Assembly: GCF_000499845.2 (NCBI RefSeq) | Contig: NC_023756.2 | Location: forward strand, 9,903,344 to 9,967,343 | Length of the DNA stretch: 64,000 nucleotides | From: Phaseolus vulgaris | Lineage: Eukaryota; Streptophyta; Magnoliopsida; Fabales; Fabaceae | Reading direction: 5' to 3' | In this document: piece after piece, positions 47,099 through 58,606 of the stretch | How the letters are laid out: the number at the start of each line of letters is the position of its first letter | Numbering within the stretch: the stretch's first letter is position 1 | Notes under the pieces: generated by a model | The model's database searches: none | The model's input: the letters and a program-made list of their open reading frames with translations, nothing else | What the model was told of the DNA's origin: nothing | Translations under genes and position numbers: made by a program

Positions 47099-48773
47099 AT
47101 GATGGAGGGTTCTGCAGGTTTCCTCATACCATGGGCTTGTTTGATGGATCGGGAAGTATGTCCTGATAAAAAAGTATCTTCTATATCCGGTCAAAAGAAG
47201 ACTTTTGCTCAGGCTTTGGGAAATACATGTGACATTCCTTTGTCCCAGCTACCTACTCCTTATATTAAGGGTGACATGATTGTTGTCCGGATTGATGAGG
47301 CAGATTACTTGGCTAGTCTTGAGGATTGCAAAACTCATCTCCACGGTCAGATTATTCTATCTAAGGGGGATAAACCTCTTACACACCTGGATTTAACTAA
47401 AAAGTTGCAGCCGGTGTGGAAAGCTCTTGGACCATGGAAAACAATTCCTCTTGGAAAAGGTTTCTATGAGTTTAAGTTCGCTTCTATAGAAGACATGTGA
47501 TGGGCCCTCGGGATGGGTTCCCTGAAGTTATCTCCTAGTTTATTGAGATTTTTTGCCTGGACAAAAGACTTTGTCCCAGCTACCATGAAGAGTACCAAAG
47601 CTCAGACATGGGTTAGAATCTACCATTTGCCTTTGGAGTATTGGAAACCAAGGACAATATATTCCATCGTTAGAGGCCTTGGTACTCCTTTGTCTTTGGA
47701 TGAACATACTATGAGAAAGAATAAGGGTATGTTTGCTAGAGTGTTGGTGGATATTGATCTACTATCCTCTCTTTCCGATCAACTCTTGGTTGAACGTCCA
47801 AACTTTGCTTTTGTAGTTGGTGTGGAATATGAATGGCTCCCTCCATTTTGCTCTCATTGTAAGATGATTGGGCACAAGCTTGCTCAATGTCGGGCGATCC
47901 ATGACCAAGGTCGTGTTCTTGGGCCTCAACATAAACCTTCTCAGAAGACATCTTCTGATGAACGGGAACAAGGAAGGACCGTGATTCCTAAACAACGTAA
48001 AGAATACAAAAAAAAAAGATCCGGAGACAAAAATCGTGGAAGGCCTCATTGATAAGTTGAAAGTTGATGCTACTAGTGGGGTTAATGTAAGGTCACCCAT
48101 AGGTCACCTTGCTTCAGATAAAACAGGTGGAGGGGAGGATGATTTTGCAGATATGCCTCCTCTTGAGGATGCTTCAGATCATGATAGGTCCTCACCCAAG
48201 CAGGGGTTGTCCACTCCCACTTTGGATTCACTTGTTGTTATGCAAGCTAAGGACTCAGAGTCAAATTCAACAACTCTTATTAATGATCATCATGTGGAGG
48301 TATCTGTTCCTGTGATTGTACCATCTTTGTTGCGTACTACCTCTCTTCGGAGGGTTAAATCACATGGAGATACTAATGCACCAGTTCCTAATGTGGAGGT
48401 CTCTGCTATTGTAACTGTACCATCTCAATCGCCTCATACCTCCCCTCGGAAGGCTAAATATCTTGGGGATGTTAAAGCAATATCGTTGGTCCTTCAAAAT
48501 CACTTTTCTTCTCTTGATGGTTTGGAAACTACAGATGTGGGAGGTGATTCTCATATTGAAGCGTCAATTATTCCGCCTATTGGAATTAATTCTAATCATA
48601 TTGAAAATCAGGTTGTTTCAAAATTTTGGGTTGACTCCAATGAGATGGAGGAGGATGCCAGTGATAATAGGGAGGAAACAGTTCGCACTAAAAGAAAACC
48701 AGGGAGACCACCTAAGGGGACTGGTAAATCCAGGAAAACTGTTAAGGCAGTTCTTTCTACAACGTCGCAATGA
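47099..48773 (+). pseudogene. LINE ORF1: RNA-binding protein (DUF4283, zinc knuckle, AT-hook)
   Basis: The start at 47099 (MMEGSAGF) is the first ATG of the element. Residues about 35-170 form a DUF4283-type domain (KTFAQALGN; VWKALGPWKTIPLGKGFYEF; LLRFFAWTKDF). Next comes a CCHC knuckle, CSHCKMIGHKLAQC, near 47850. The tail ends in KRKPGRPPKGTGK, an AT-hook-like motif with a GRP core. Such proteins bind element RNA in plant L1 ribonucleoprotein particles. TGA at 47498 interrupts the DUF4283 domain. A run of ten As (48008-48017) causes a one-base frameshift; reading after it resumes at 48018. The ORF ends at TGA 48771, overlapping the ORF2 start. Confidence 0.85.
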
Positions 48774-51700
48774 AGGTCTCTTCATTTTTCTGGAATGTCA
48801 GAGGACTGGGAAACCACAAAACTGTGGAGATGTTGATTAGTTTACTTAAACTACATAAACCCCTCCTAGTTTTTCTTGCTGAACCCATGATGCCGTACAC
48901 TAATGCTTTCAACGTCCTTTTCAAATCTGTTAATATGCATTTGGTGGCTACGTCTCCTATTGTTAATAAAGTTGCTAAGATTTGGTGTTTGTCGGTTCCT
49001 AATCTTGTCCAAAGTTTCTTAGTTAATGATCAATTTATCTCTGTAACTTGTCTTCTGCATGATAAAAGCTTTAGCTTTGCAGGTGTTTATGGAGCTAACA
49101 CATACTTGACTAGACGATTTTTGTGGAGGGATCTTAGTTTCTTCACAGGGCCTTGGTGTATTCTGGGAGATTTTAATGTTGTGCTCTCGGCGGATGACTG
49201 TAAAGGGGGGGGGGTGGCTCCTAATCAAGTTTCTTGTAATGAATTCCTTGACTGGATTAATACTAATGATCTTTCTTGTATGCCTTTTACTGGATCTAGT
49301 TATACTTGGTGTAATGGAAGGAGAGGGGTGCATAGAATACATAGAAGACTGGACAGGGCTTTATGTAATGGAGTGTGTCTGGATGAATGGGATTCTTGTA
49401 CTTATCAGGTTCTTGTTAAAAATTGTTCTAATCATTCCCTTATTCTTGCTAGTCTTGCTAGTAATTTTTTGCAGAAGGTTAGCAATTTTCGTTTCTTTTC
49501 GATGTGGCTTCAGGACACTTCGTGTCTGAAGCTTATTCATGATTCTTAGGTTAATAAGATTGTTGGTTGTCCTATGTTTATCTTGCAACATAAGTTAAAA
49601 AGGTTGAAACTTGAGCTCCGAGACTGGAATAAAAATTCTTTTGGTAATATTCATAATGCAGTTCTTCTTAAGCAGGGCATCCTTCTTGGTATTCAAAAAA
49701 GCTTAGAGACTGCTAGTTTGACTGATAGTGATGGACTTCTCTGTTAAGAAAAGATTGCTAAGGAGGAGCTTGATCATGCTCTTCACTGTCAATATTTGTT
49801 TTGGAAAGAAAGGGCTAAAATGTTATGGTTCAAGGATGGAGATCGAAATACTACTTTTTTCCATGTTGTGGTCAAAAGGAGAAATAATTCTAGTGTGATT
49901 CATCGTCTACGGATTGATAATGAGGTTACGGCGGATCCTAAAATCATTGAGGATCATATTTTGGACTTTTATAAAAATCTTTATGATGAGCCTATTTCTA
50001 ATGTTCTGGATACTGATAATATGGAAGATTTTATTGGTACCTATATTCCTGCGATGGTTTCCTCTTAGGAGAATATGATGTTGATTAAATGTCCATATTT
50101 TTCTGAAATAAAAAATGTTGTTTTTAATCTTAACGGTAATAGTGCTCCTGGTCCTGATGGTTTTGGTGGTGTTTTCTATCATTCTTGTTGGGAAATTATT
50201 GGGACAGATGTTTGCAATGCTGTTCAATAGTTTTTTAAACAAAATTGGGTTCTCCCTGGAATGAACAGTAATGTGGTATCTCTTATTCCTAAGGTTCAGG
50301 GTGCTGATTCCATTAAAGATTACAGGCCAATTGTTGTTGCTAATTTCAAGTTTAAGATTATTTCCAAGATATTGGCGAATAGGCTTGCACTTGTGGCTGC
50401 TAGAATCATTTTTCCTAATCAATATGGATTTGTGCAGGGTAGACAGATTCAAGATTGCATTGGTATTGCTTCTGAAGCTATTAACATGCTTTCTAAAAAG
50501 GTTAGAGGAGGTAATGTGGCTTACAAAGTTGATATTCATAAAGCTTTTGACATTCTGAGTTGGAAGTTCTTATTATTAGTTTTAAAACGCTTTGGTTTTC
50601 ACCCCTCATTTGTCGGTTGGATTAGTACAATTCTCCGTTCAGCTATGCTTTCTACCAGAATAAGTGGTAGTTTGGTGGGTTTTTTTCCCTACAGTCGAGG
50701 GGTAAGACAAGGTGATCCATTGTCTCCTTTACTTTTCTGTCTTGCAGAGGAAGTTCTTAGTAGAGGTATCTCTAAGCTTGTGAATGATAAGAAGATTTTA
50801 AATATGGCCAGTCCGCAAGGTTATCTCACTCCCTCTCATATTTTGTATGTTGATGACATATTTATTTTTAGTAGGGGGGATATTAAGTCTCTTAGAAATT
50901 TGAGTTCTTTTCTTAAAACATATGGTGATTTTTCTGGTTAATATATTAATAACTCTAAAAGTAGTTTCTTCACCATGGATAATTCTCCAAGATTTGTCAC
51001 CAAAATTCAAAATATTCTTTCATGTAGTCATGGTTGTTTGCCTTTCAATTATTTAGGAGTGCCTATCTTTGTGGGTGCTCCAAAGTGTCAGTTTCTTCAA
51101 CCTTTGGCTGATAAAGTTAAATTGAAGCTAGCATCTTGGAAAGGTAAATCTCTTAGCATGATGGGTCGAATTCAGCTGGTCAATACGGTGATTATTGGAT
51201 TTCTAGCTTATAGTTTTAATATGTATAAGTGGCCTGTTTCACTTATTAAGCAAGTTGAGCAGTGGTGTTGGAATTTTATTTGGACTGGTGATATTCTGAG
51301 AAAAGGTATTGCTACCGTTACTTGGGGGAAAATTTGTTCACCTTTTGAGGATGGAGGCTTGAATATTATTAATCTTCATCATGAAAATAATGCATATCTT
51401 CTTAAGCTTGCTTGGAACTTTGCTTATAGCAACAAACCTTGGTCTTTACTCTTAAAAGCCAGGGTTCTTAAATCAAAATATGAGTTTAGAACGGTTTATA
51501 AATCTTCCTCTCTCTGGCTTGGAATTAAGCAATTTTATTCTACCATACTTGACTATACTTCTTGGACTGTTGGTACAGGTTCTTTTATTAATTTCTGGAA
51601 TGATAAATGATGTTCTACTACTTCTTTAGCAAATATTGCAGGGTTATCTGATGGTGTTAGCATTCCGGATACAGTCTCTCAATTTTGGACTGGTTGTAAT

Positions 51701-52894
51701 TGGAATATTCCCTTATCTTTACAGCAGATGCCTCATTTTTTTAATCATATCATGGTTAGAGAGGAACAGGATATTCCTAATTGGATTCTAAATGAGTCTG
51801 GTCGTTTCACTCTTAAATCGGCTAGGACTTTTTTCTTGGAACCAGGAGTTCCAGGTGGTTTGGGTAAATTCATTTGGTCTTCATCTATTCCGTCTTCGAA
51901 AACTCTAGTGCTCTGGAAATTTTTTCATGGGCGACTTCCTACAGATCAACATATTCAAAATAAGGGTTTGCATATATGTTCTATGTGTACGCTTTGTGAA
52001 AAGCATGAAGAATCTATTCAACATCTATTTTTTGAATGTTCTAACACATTGCATATTTGGAGTTGGGTTCGACAAATTTTTCTTACTTCTCATTTCTCTA
52101 ATAAGGATGATCTACTTTCTTTTATTAAGAGTGATGGTAGTCCTTTGGTTAAATTGATTAAGCTTGCGGTGATAACCTTTTCTATATGGATGATATGGCG
52201 TATGAGGAATTATGCTAGATTTCAGGATAAGATTGAGGTTTCTAAGGCTATTTCGATAATTAAAGATTTAACTTGTCTAGTGGGAAATTCATCCAAAGCT
52301 TCAATGAAGAATGATATGTTGGACTTCAACGTGATTAAGTTTTTCGGTATTAAGACTCGTAGTGGTAAAGTTCTTCATCCTTTTCCTATTAGATGGGAAT
52401 TTCCTTCACCAGGCTGGGTTAAAATTAATACTGATGGGGCTGCTAGGGGGTATCCTGGTCTTGCTACTTGTGGAGGTATTTTTCGTGGGAGTATGGGAGA
52501 ATTTATTGGTGCTTTTTCAGCGTTTCTTGAAGTTCAGACTGCTTTGGTTGCTGAGTTTTATGGAGTTATACATGTTATGGAGGAAGCTCAAAAAATGGGA
52601 CTTACTAATGTCTGACTTGAATGTGATTCTGCCTTGGTTTGTGCTGCGTTTACTGCTAGGACTAATGTTCCGTGGATGCTTCAGAATCGATGGAATACTT
52701 GTCTTAATTTTTGTGGGATAATCAGGTTTAGGGTAACTCATATTTTTCATGAAGGGAATGCGTGTGCTGTTAAGTTGGCTAATTTAGGATTTATTCATAG
52801 AGAATCATTTCATTGGTATAATAGACTCCCAACTAGTCTCTTCTTAGAATTCTTTATGAATAGGTATAATCTACCTATGTATCGTTTTTGTTAA
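48770..52894 (+). pseudogene. LINE ORF2: endonuclease, RT, zinc motif, RNase H
   Basis: 1374 codons in one unbroken frame with seven nonsense codons: TAG 49547, TAA 49745, TAG 50066, TAG 50228, TAA 50939, TGA 51608, TGA 52613. Endonuclease: WNVRGLG (codons 8-14), E38, GDFN (133-136), LDRAL, and the SDH motif changed to SNH (220-222). RT: NSAPGPDGFGG, the YRPI block, RGVRQGDPLSP, catalytic YVDD (693-696; most non-LTR RTs have FADD), NNSKS and the MMGRIQLV thumb. Zinc motif: CTLCEKHEESIQHLFFEC near codon 1074. RNase H: NTDGAA (D1222), AEFYG (E1262), LECDS (D1286) and HEGNACAVKLA. It reverse-transcribes element RNA at a nicked target. This copy is dead. Confidence 0.9.
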
Positions 52895-53066
52895 CATATG
52901 GGTTTTGGTCTAGTCCCTCCATATTTTTGTATTTTCTTTCTTTTTTCTTTTCTTAATAATATTTTTTTCATGTGATGACAGATGATTGTTGTTACTTGAG
53001 GTGTCAGCCTAGCTAAGATGTCAAGTTGCATAGTGATGCCTAACATGAAAACTTTTTATATAAAAA

Positions 53067-53190
53067 AAATAACATGCAATAAAAAAATATAAGAGATAGA
53101 GATAATTAAGTACGTTATTTTTATATTGATTTGTCTAAAACACATAGACTACATCTAATTCTTCATCAATCCGATTAAATTTCCACTATT
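53067..53190. other. Right target duplication and short spacer
   Basis: AAATAACATG (53067-53076) is the second LINE target duplication; the rest is A+T-rich. Confidence 0.6.
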
Positions 53191-53400
53191 TCAAACTATA
53201 TTTGTAAGACATAAGTATTATTTGAATTCAACCAGTTCTAGCTAAACTATAAGTATTCTTTGAACACAATCACTTTTGACTAAGTTCTAATTATTCTTTG
53301 TATACAACCACTTTTTGTTGGCTACAGGTATTGTTTTGAAAACACTACTTTTGGTTGGTTAAACACGTTAAACCCAACCACTCCTAGCCAAAACACTTTG
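53190..53400 (-). repeat. Inverted copy of the AAGAATACTC array
   Basis: About four 38-bp units on the + strand of the form AAGTATTCTTTGAACACAACC-ACTTTTG-. Their reverse complement matches units of the arrays at 3073-3242 and 55148-55440 (AGAAGTGGTTG-AAAGAATACT). The inverted array lies 1.7 kb from the 55.1-kb array. Confidence 0.65.
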
Positions 53401-53539
53401 ATAAACGAATTGTGATCTAATACGTTACATGGTTTTGCTCACTAAAGAATATTAACGACCTATGAAAAACACAAGTTTGAAAACATTCTTCTAGTTAGTT
53501 ATGAACACAAACAATGTTTTTTCTCATACATAAAAGACT

Positions 53540-53710
53540 AAAGAAGCATTTAGAATGAATTTCATAAGATCATCAACCCTTTTTCCTCTTAAGAGAAACA
53601 AAAAGACGAACATTTTTTTCAAAAAAAAATAAGCACTTATAAATATTCAATGTGTACTATAAAAAAACTTGATGTTTATCGACTGTTAAACAAAGTATTT
53701 ATTGTATATC
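53540..53710 (-). pseudogene. Small Copia RT-region fragment
   Basis: The minus-strand sequence around AGAGTTTGTCT/TCGTTTCTTTCAGGA-like and AACACTTATAAATGC-like blocks parallels the stretch at 60700-60860 upstream of the second Copia RT remnant. No reading frame survives; the assignment rests on that similarity. Confidence 0.4.
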
Positions 53711-54529
53711 TAAACAAAATCTTATTAGACGAAGAGTATTAAATAAGGAATTACAAAGAGTACTAAATAAGACATTTTTGTTTGTCATAAGAAGCACATA
53801 ACAATTAACATTTGCGTATATTAATTTAAACAAGACATTTAAACAGGAATGGTTTCTTGGCATTTTAGGTCTATTTTTTCTTTTATTTTAACTACATATT
53901 CTTCTTTAAACGTATTTTTTTTATATTAGTTTTATACATTGAAGAAATGTGTAGTTTAGTAATCTTCATTACATGAATGAGATTTGATTTAAGGTATTCA
54001 TAATTCACGGTATATTATATGTCTATTTGATTCTTCTTTCCCTAATTTAGTTTTTTCCATTTTTTCTTTTTATATACATGACATTTTAACTAATCTAGAA
54101 TTTTTAAAGGCTTGGGTTTACCAATGAACTGAACCACAAGATTTACCAACGGATTCATTGCCTCTTTCTAAGAATTACTAGTAGGAACATCTTTGCTAGC
54201 TGACTATTAAGTAGAGTAATGTATTTCTTATTAGTTATTTATAACTAATTATTATATCCCTCTAATAACACACAAATATTCCACACCCTCCCTGATTAAA
54301 ATATTTCAAAATAGGGAGAGATGGGAACGTTGCCCTAGTATAATTAAATAAAAAATAAGATCATTTGAAAGTATAAAAAATAAATACCATAGAAAACTAG
54401 TTTAAATTCTAAATAGATGATATTGATACATTAAAATAACAACTCGTGGATATATAACCTGTATAAAACAACTAAAGGAAGAATCAAACCTTGTGAAAAA
54501 GTTCAACATTCATGATTTTGATTAAGTAT
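53711..54529. other. No gene recognised
   Basis: A+T-rich DNA between repeat blocks; possibly more Copia debris on the minus strand without a readable frame. Confidence 0.4.
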
Positions 54530-55470
54530 TTAAATATAACAACATAAAACATGATCATGCATCATCAGTAAGACAAATGATTTGAAACAGCAGAGCATGT
54601 AAGATACTAATGTTTCATCTGTTAGATGATGCAACATTACACATTCTTTCTTTATGTATGATAAGGCTTTTATATGTTCATACAATATGTGCATACTCAT
54701 ACTTCTCAAATATCTATATGTTTATTTTATGTTGCACGAAATGTTTGTTGCTTTCGTTTGCTAAATAGATGCGTTCAAGCACAAGTCACATAAGGTGATC
54801 TTTTAGATAAAAGGCTAAAGGTTCTTTCTTCATCAACCTGACACAGGCGTTATTCAGCACATGCCCAACTTTTCCCAATACGATGTTCAATTTTACCATA
54901 GTTTGGTGCAAAAGGCTATGTTGCCTAGGGAGATAAGTATTGTCAGTTATCTAGGACGTTACATAAAGAAAAAAAAACATTTAAAGCTACATGGAAGTCC
55001 ACTATCAAACTCATCAGATGTAGATTTGCAACAACTACCTTTTTCCAACACCTACATAAATATATCCTTCAAAAAGAAGAGCAGGCAAAGAAATTGCATT
55101 ATGGTGAAATTCTACTCAAATTTTATTTTCTCACATACCTTTATATCTTAGTCAGAAGTGGTTGTTTGGTAAAGAATACTCATTGAGTCAAAAGTAGTTT
55201 GTGGAAAGAATACTTGGTTAGGCTAGGAGTCGCATGTGGAAAGAATACCAACTAAGCCAAGAGGGGCTAGTTGAAAGAATACTCAGTTAAGTTAAGACTA
55301 GCATATGGAAAGAATCCTCAAGGAGTTAGCTAGGAGTAGCTATGATCCCAAAGAATACTCAGTTGAGCAAGAAATGACTTGTTGAAAGAATACTCAATGA
55401 GTTAGCCATGAGTGGCTATGAGAATAATATTTTTGTACTTTGCAACATTAGTCTACTTAGTGGAACTCAA
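54530..55470 (+). repeat. Dispersed repeat, copy B (partner at 1.5-3.3 kb)
   Basis: Colinear with copy A but without its 0.8-kb inner block. A 96-codon frame at 54861-55151 covers part of it; the frame is not open in copy A, so I do not treat it as a gene. Confidence 0.6.
55148..55440 (+). repeat. Tandem array, about 8 units of 33-38 bp
   Basis: Units start AG(T/C)(C/T)A(A/G)GAGTGG-like and contain GAAAGAATACTCA or a variant. Same unit as at 3073-3242, with more copies. Confidence 0.75.
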
Positions 55471-56457
55471 TCTCTTGACTGAGAAATGAATGTAGTATGT
55501 TGAGACAGACGAACCAATATAAAATATCTTGTGTGTTCTCTCTCTCTCCCTCTCTTTAATATTCTTTAAATTACATGTTATTATTATATGTACTAACATA
55601 AGAAGGAGAGTCACAGGGAAAAATTAGTTTAAAAAATTATTTAAACAAGTAAATATGTGAAATTATGAAGTTGCATTTGTCATGGTACATCAAGTGCAAT
55701 ATATGTTAACAAGTCAATAACATATCACTTGTGAAAGAAAACTATCGTTTGAGTAGTTATCAACGTCAAATGATATTTATGATTTTTTTAATCTTTAAAA
55801 CACAATTCAACTCTCCCTTATTGTATTTTCCTATTTTTCACAAACCCAGTTCTAGAATAACTCATTTACCTTTAACTCTAAATTTTTATGAGACCTTCCC
55901 TTCCTAACATTCATTTTGAAGAATTATATTCATCAAATTTTATGGAAATGGAATTACAAAATAGAATATTGATGAAATAATTAACCATTAGATAGTAAAA
56001 AAAAACTAATGAAACTACAATGGCTACTTCAACCTTTAGGATTAAACATTCTTAAAAAAACACTATAGAATTAATTATTATTGGCTTTATCATTACCCTT
56101 AAAGAATGGTGGGAGAATTATTTAAGTTTGAAAAAAACAACTATATATAATTACTTGAGTAAAACAAGAAGAAAGTCAAACTATACTCATTATGGTGAAA
56201 ACTTTAGTCATAACCATAATACACAATTTTATAATAAGTGATTAAAAAATATTTGATGAGCTAACATCTATTTTTCTTCATAACATAAAATGTGCAACTT
56301 TAGGAGATTTTAGGTGGTATACGAATAATTTGATGACAATGATTCTTACAATAAAAAATTAATTTAGTATTTGGAGACAAGGTTTGAGGAAACCTCCAAA
56401 ATGAATACCCTAATATCCTTATAAAAGAAATAATTCAAGGGAGAATAATTTTTGTTC
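55471..56457. other. No gene recognised
   Basis: A CT-rich run at 55539-55556. Otherwise A+T-rich. Confidence 0.45.
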
Positions 56458-56705
56458 TTGTAAGAGGGTTGAGTGATGAGGACCTAGGAGAGAGGGCACC
56501 AATTGACTAGGTCCAACCTCTGAGGAGAAAGACTAGGAGCATGAACCAAGACGCAGGGCCAGGGCAGGATCCTCCAGACATAACCTCAACACCTACCATA
56601 CCTAGAGGATCACCAAGAGTAGAGCATAGAATTTGGGTGTTGTACCATACCTAGAGGATCACCAAGAGTAGAGCATAGACTTTGGGTGTTGAGCATCATT
56701 TGGCT
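56458..56705 (+). repeat. LTR fragment, inverse relative of 40.8-41.4 kb
   Basis: GACTAGGAGCATGAACCAAG and CAGGGCCAGGGCAGGATC match the reverse complement of 41295-41330. Farther right, AGAGGATCACCAAGAGTAGAGC matches the reverse complement of about 41215-41255. It contains a 49-bp tandem duplication and ends against a LINE fragment. Confidence 0.6.
56594..56691. repeat. 49-bp tandem duplication
   Basis: TACCATACCTAGAGGATCAC starts at 56594 and again at 56643; the two units differ at one base (GAATTTG versus GACTTTG). Confidence 0.9.
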
Positions 56706-56709
56706 TCAT

Positions 56710-57080
56710 TATTTTTAATTTCAGTAGCGGAATAAATGTAAGTACAGACTTAATAAGACAAATCCTCCCTGTCAAAGACAAAAACCTACATTTCCATCTG
56801 CACAGTCTAGCCTTCATTCTTTCAATCACTCCTCCCCAAAAGTCACCTCTCTTATGACACCCTCCTACCAACAAACCCAAGTAAACAAAAGGGGTACCCA
56901 TCACATCACAATTAAGGATTGCTGCAAAACGCTGGAGCATTAGTTGGTCAATTCCCAACCCGCCAATCCTACTCTTAAAAAAATTCACCTTAAGCCGAGA
57001 ACAGAGTTCAAAAAAGTTCAAAGCCGCTTTGATATTAAAAACACTTTTAGTGTTAGCTTCGCAAAAGAATAAAGTATTTC
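56710..57080 (-). pseudogene. LINE reverse-transcriptase fragment
   Basis: The minus strand reads NTLFFCEANTKSV (just after the catalytic FADD), LKVNFFKSRIGGLGID, FVYLGLLVGG and LSLTGRICLIKSVL. It then loses frame near 56715. It belongs to the same LINE lineage as the elements at 28.0-34.2 kb. Only about 120 codons remain, with a single frame open across most of it. Confidence 0.8.
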
Positions 57081-57795
57081 TTGATTGAGTTTAATAAATT
57101 AGATATTTTTTTTATTGACAATGAATAAATTAAATAATTTAAAGTATTTAAAAAATATTCCAACTGTATCTTATATCTGTATATAAAAAGAGTTAATCAA
57201 ATTAAAATGACATTTATTTTTTTAGTGTGGTATTGTTAAAATTATATATTATCAGAAATAATTACCAATATTAGTAAGGACTTAAACACACATATTTCCG
57301 TCCTAGTTTATTTTATACACAAATAAAATTATTAGGATTTGAATTTTGTAGCAATTAAATAAAAAATGAGTCACTATCATTTAAGTCAATACAATGTTAA
57401 AATTAATTTTTTAAAATTTTAAAATTTAAATTTTATTAATTTAAAGATAAGATGTATTTGGATAAATTTATTCATCAATATTTGTAAGAGAAAATAAAAC
57501 TTTTAAAACGATAAAAGATAAAAAAAAAAACAACTTCAATTAAAAAATAAAAAACGCCTAAAAAAATATTCTCTGTTGAATTATTATACTTGACTTATTT
57601 TTATATATAATAAAAGTTTTGACCTAACATAAATTTAAATATAAACGTACGTCAAATGTTCCCCACTAACCTTATTAGTATACATGTATACATTCAAATA
57701 TATAAAAAAGTGATAACGTGATTCTCCACTTTATAAATGCCATTTCCCCCTTTTTTAAAACATATAACTTATTTCACACTTATGAAAAACATAAG

Positions 57796-57843
<48 letters not shown>

Positions 57844-58606
57844 AACAAAATTTCAACTATAAGTTCAACATCATAATAACACTCAATATGTTATGATTTG
57901 GAAAAATAATAATAATAATAATAACACTAGTTGAACAACTAATTAGTATAAGTCAATGGATATCACTTTCACCCTTCTTATCAAGCCATGCTACATATGG
58001 ACTTAGTAATGCACCAACCAATGCAAAAGTAATATAAAAAATAAATCCATTTGTTTTAGTAATTATATAAATAATATTATTTTGCAACTAACAACAAGTA
58101 TAATTCTATTTAAAACAGTACAAAAAATTGATATTTTTTTATAAATTAAAATGAACTAATACACAAGTTAGAAAGCAAAATTGAAGAACTATATATATAA
58201 GAGACCTTTTACAAATTAGTTTATGTTTAAATTTAATTTATGAAGAAGTTAATTTTATTTATTTTCTTTATATTTTTCTCTTGTAGAAGCATTTATAGAG
58301 AATTTTTTTCAAATATATCTTGTAAAACCTTGCGTTCTTATGAAAGAAATAAGTGTGTAAAATTTATTGATAAGTGGTAATTAAATTTTATTTATTTTTG
58401 AAAGTGAGTTGTGTTTAAGTTCATTAGTGAGAATAATATTTCATAATTAAGGTGTGTAGAATTATAAAAAAAAAATGTTTGGGGTTTTCTTTTTGGACTT
58501 TTAAAGTCAATAGTATATAGGAGTGAACTTAAAAGTTGTCATGTCATCCCTTTGACATTGTTGTAATGAGGAATTTGAACATAAAAGTATAAAGTCTGTG
58601 TGTCAT
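57081..58606. other. A+T-rich DNA, no gene recognised
   Basis: Includes a 42-bp AT run at 57799-57840 and an ATA trinucleotide run at 57908-57924. Confidence 0.5.

Larger units (their letters stand above)
47051..53066 (+). mobile_element. Full-length L1-type LINE with RNase H, about 6.0 kb
   Basis: Flanked by AAATAACATG at 47041-47050 and 53067-53076, a 10-bp target duplication (its first As could belong to the tail). A 48-bp 5' UTR, ORF1 (47099-48773), ORF2 (48770-52894), a roughly 170-bp 3' UTR and a short poly-A tail (A run 53062-53069) follow in order. ORF2 carries endonuclease, reverse transcriptase, zinc motif and RNase H. It is the best preserved mobile element in the window, although ORF1 and ORF2 hold eight nonsense codons and one frameshift. 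Confidence 0.9.

Noticed and set aside
49907..50539. 210-codon minus-strand ORF
   Set aside because: Antisense shadow of LINE ORF2; N/R/I-rich with no domain.
54861..55151. 96-codon ORF in repeat copy B
   Set aside because: Not open in the colinear copy A and has no domain resemblance; chance frame.
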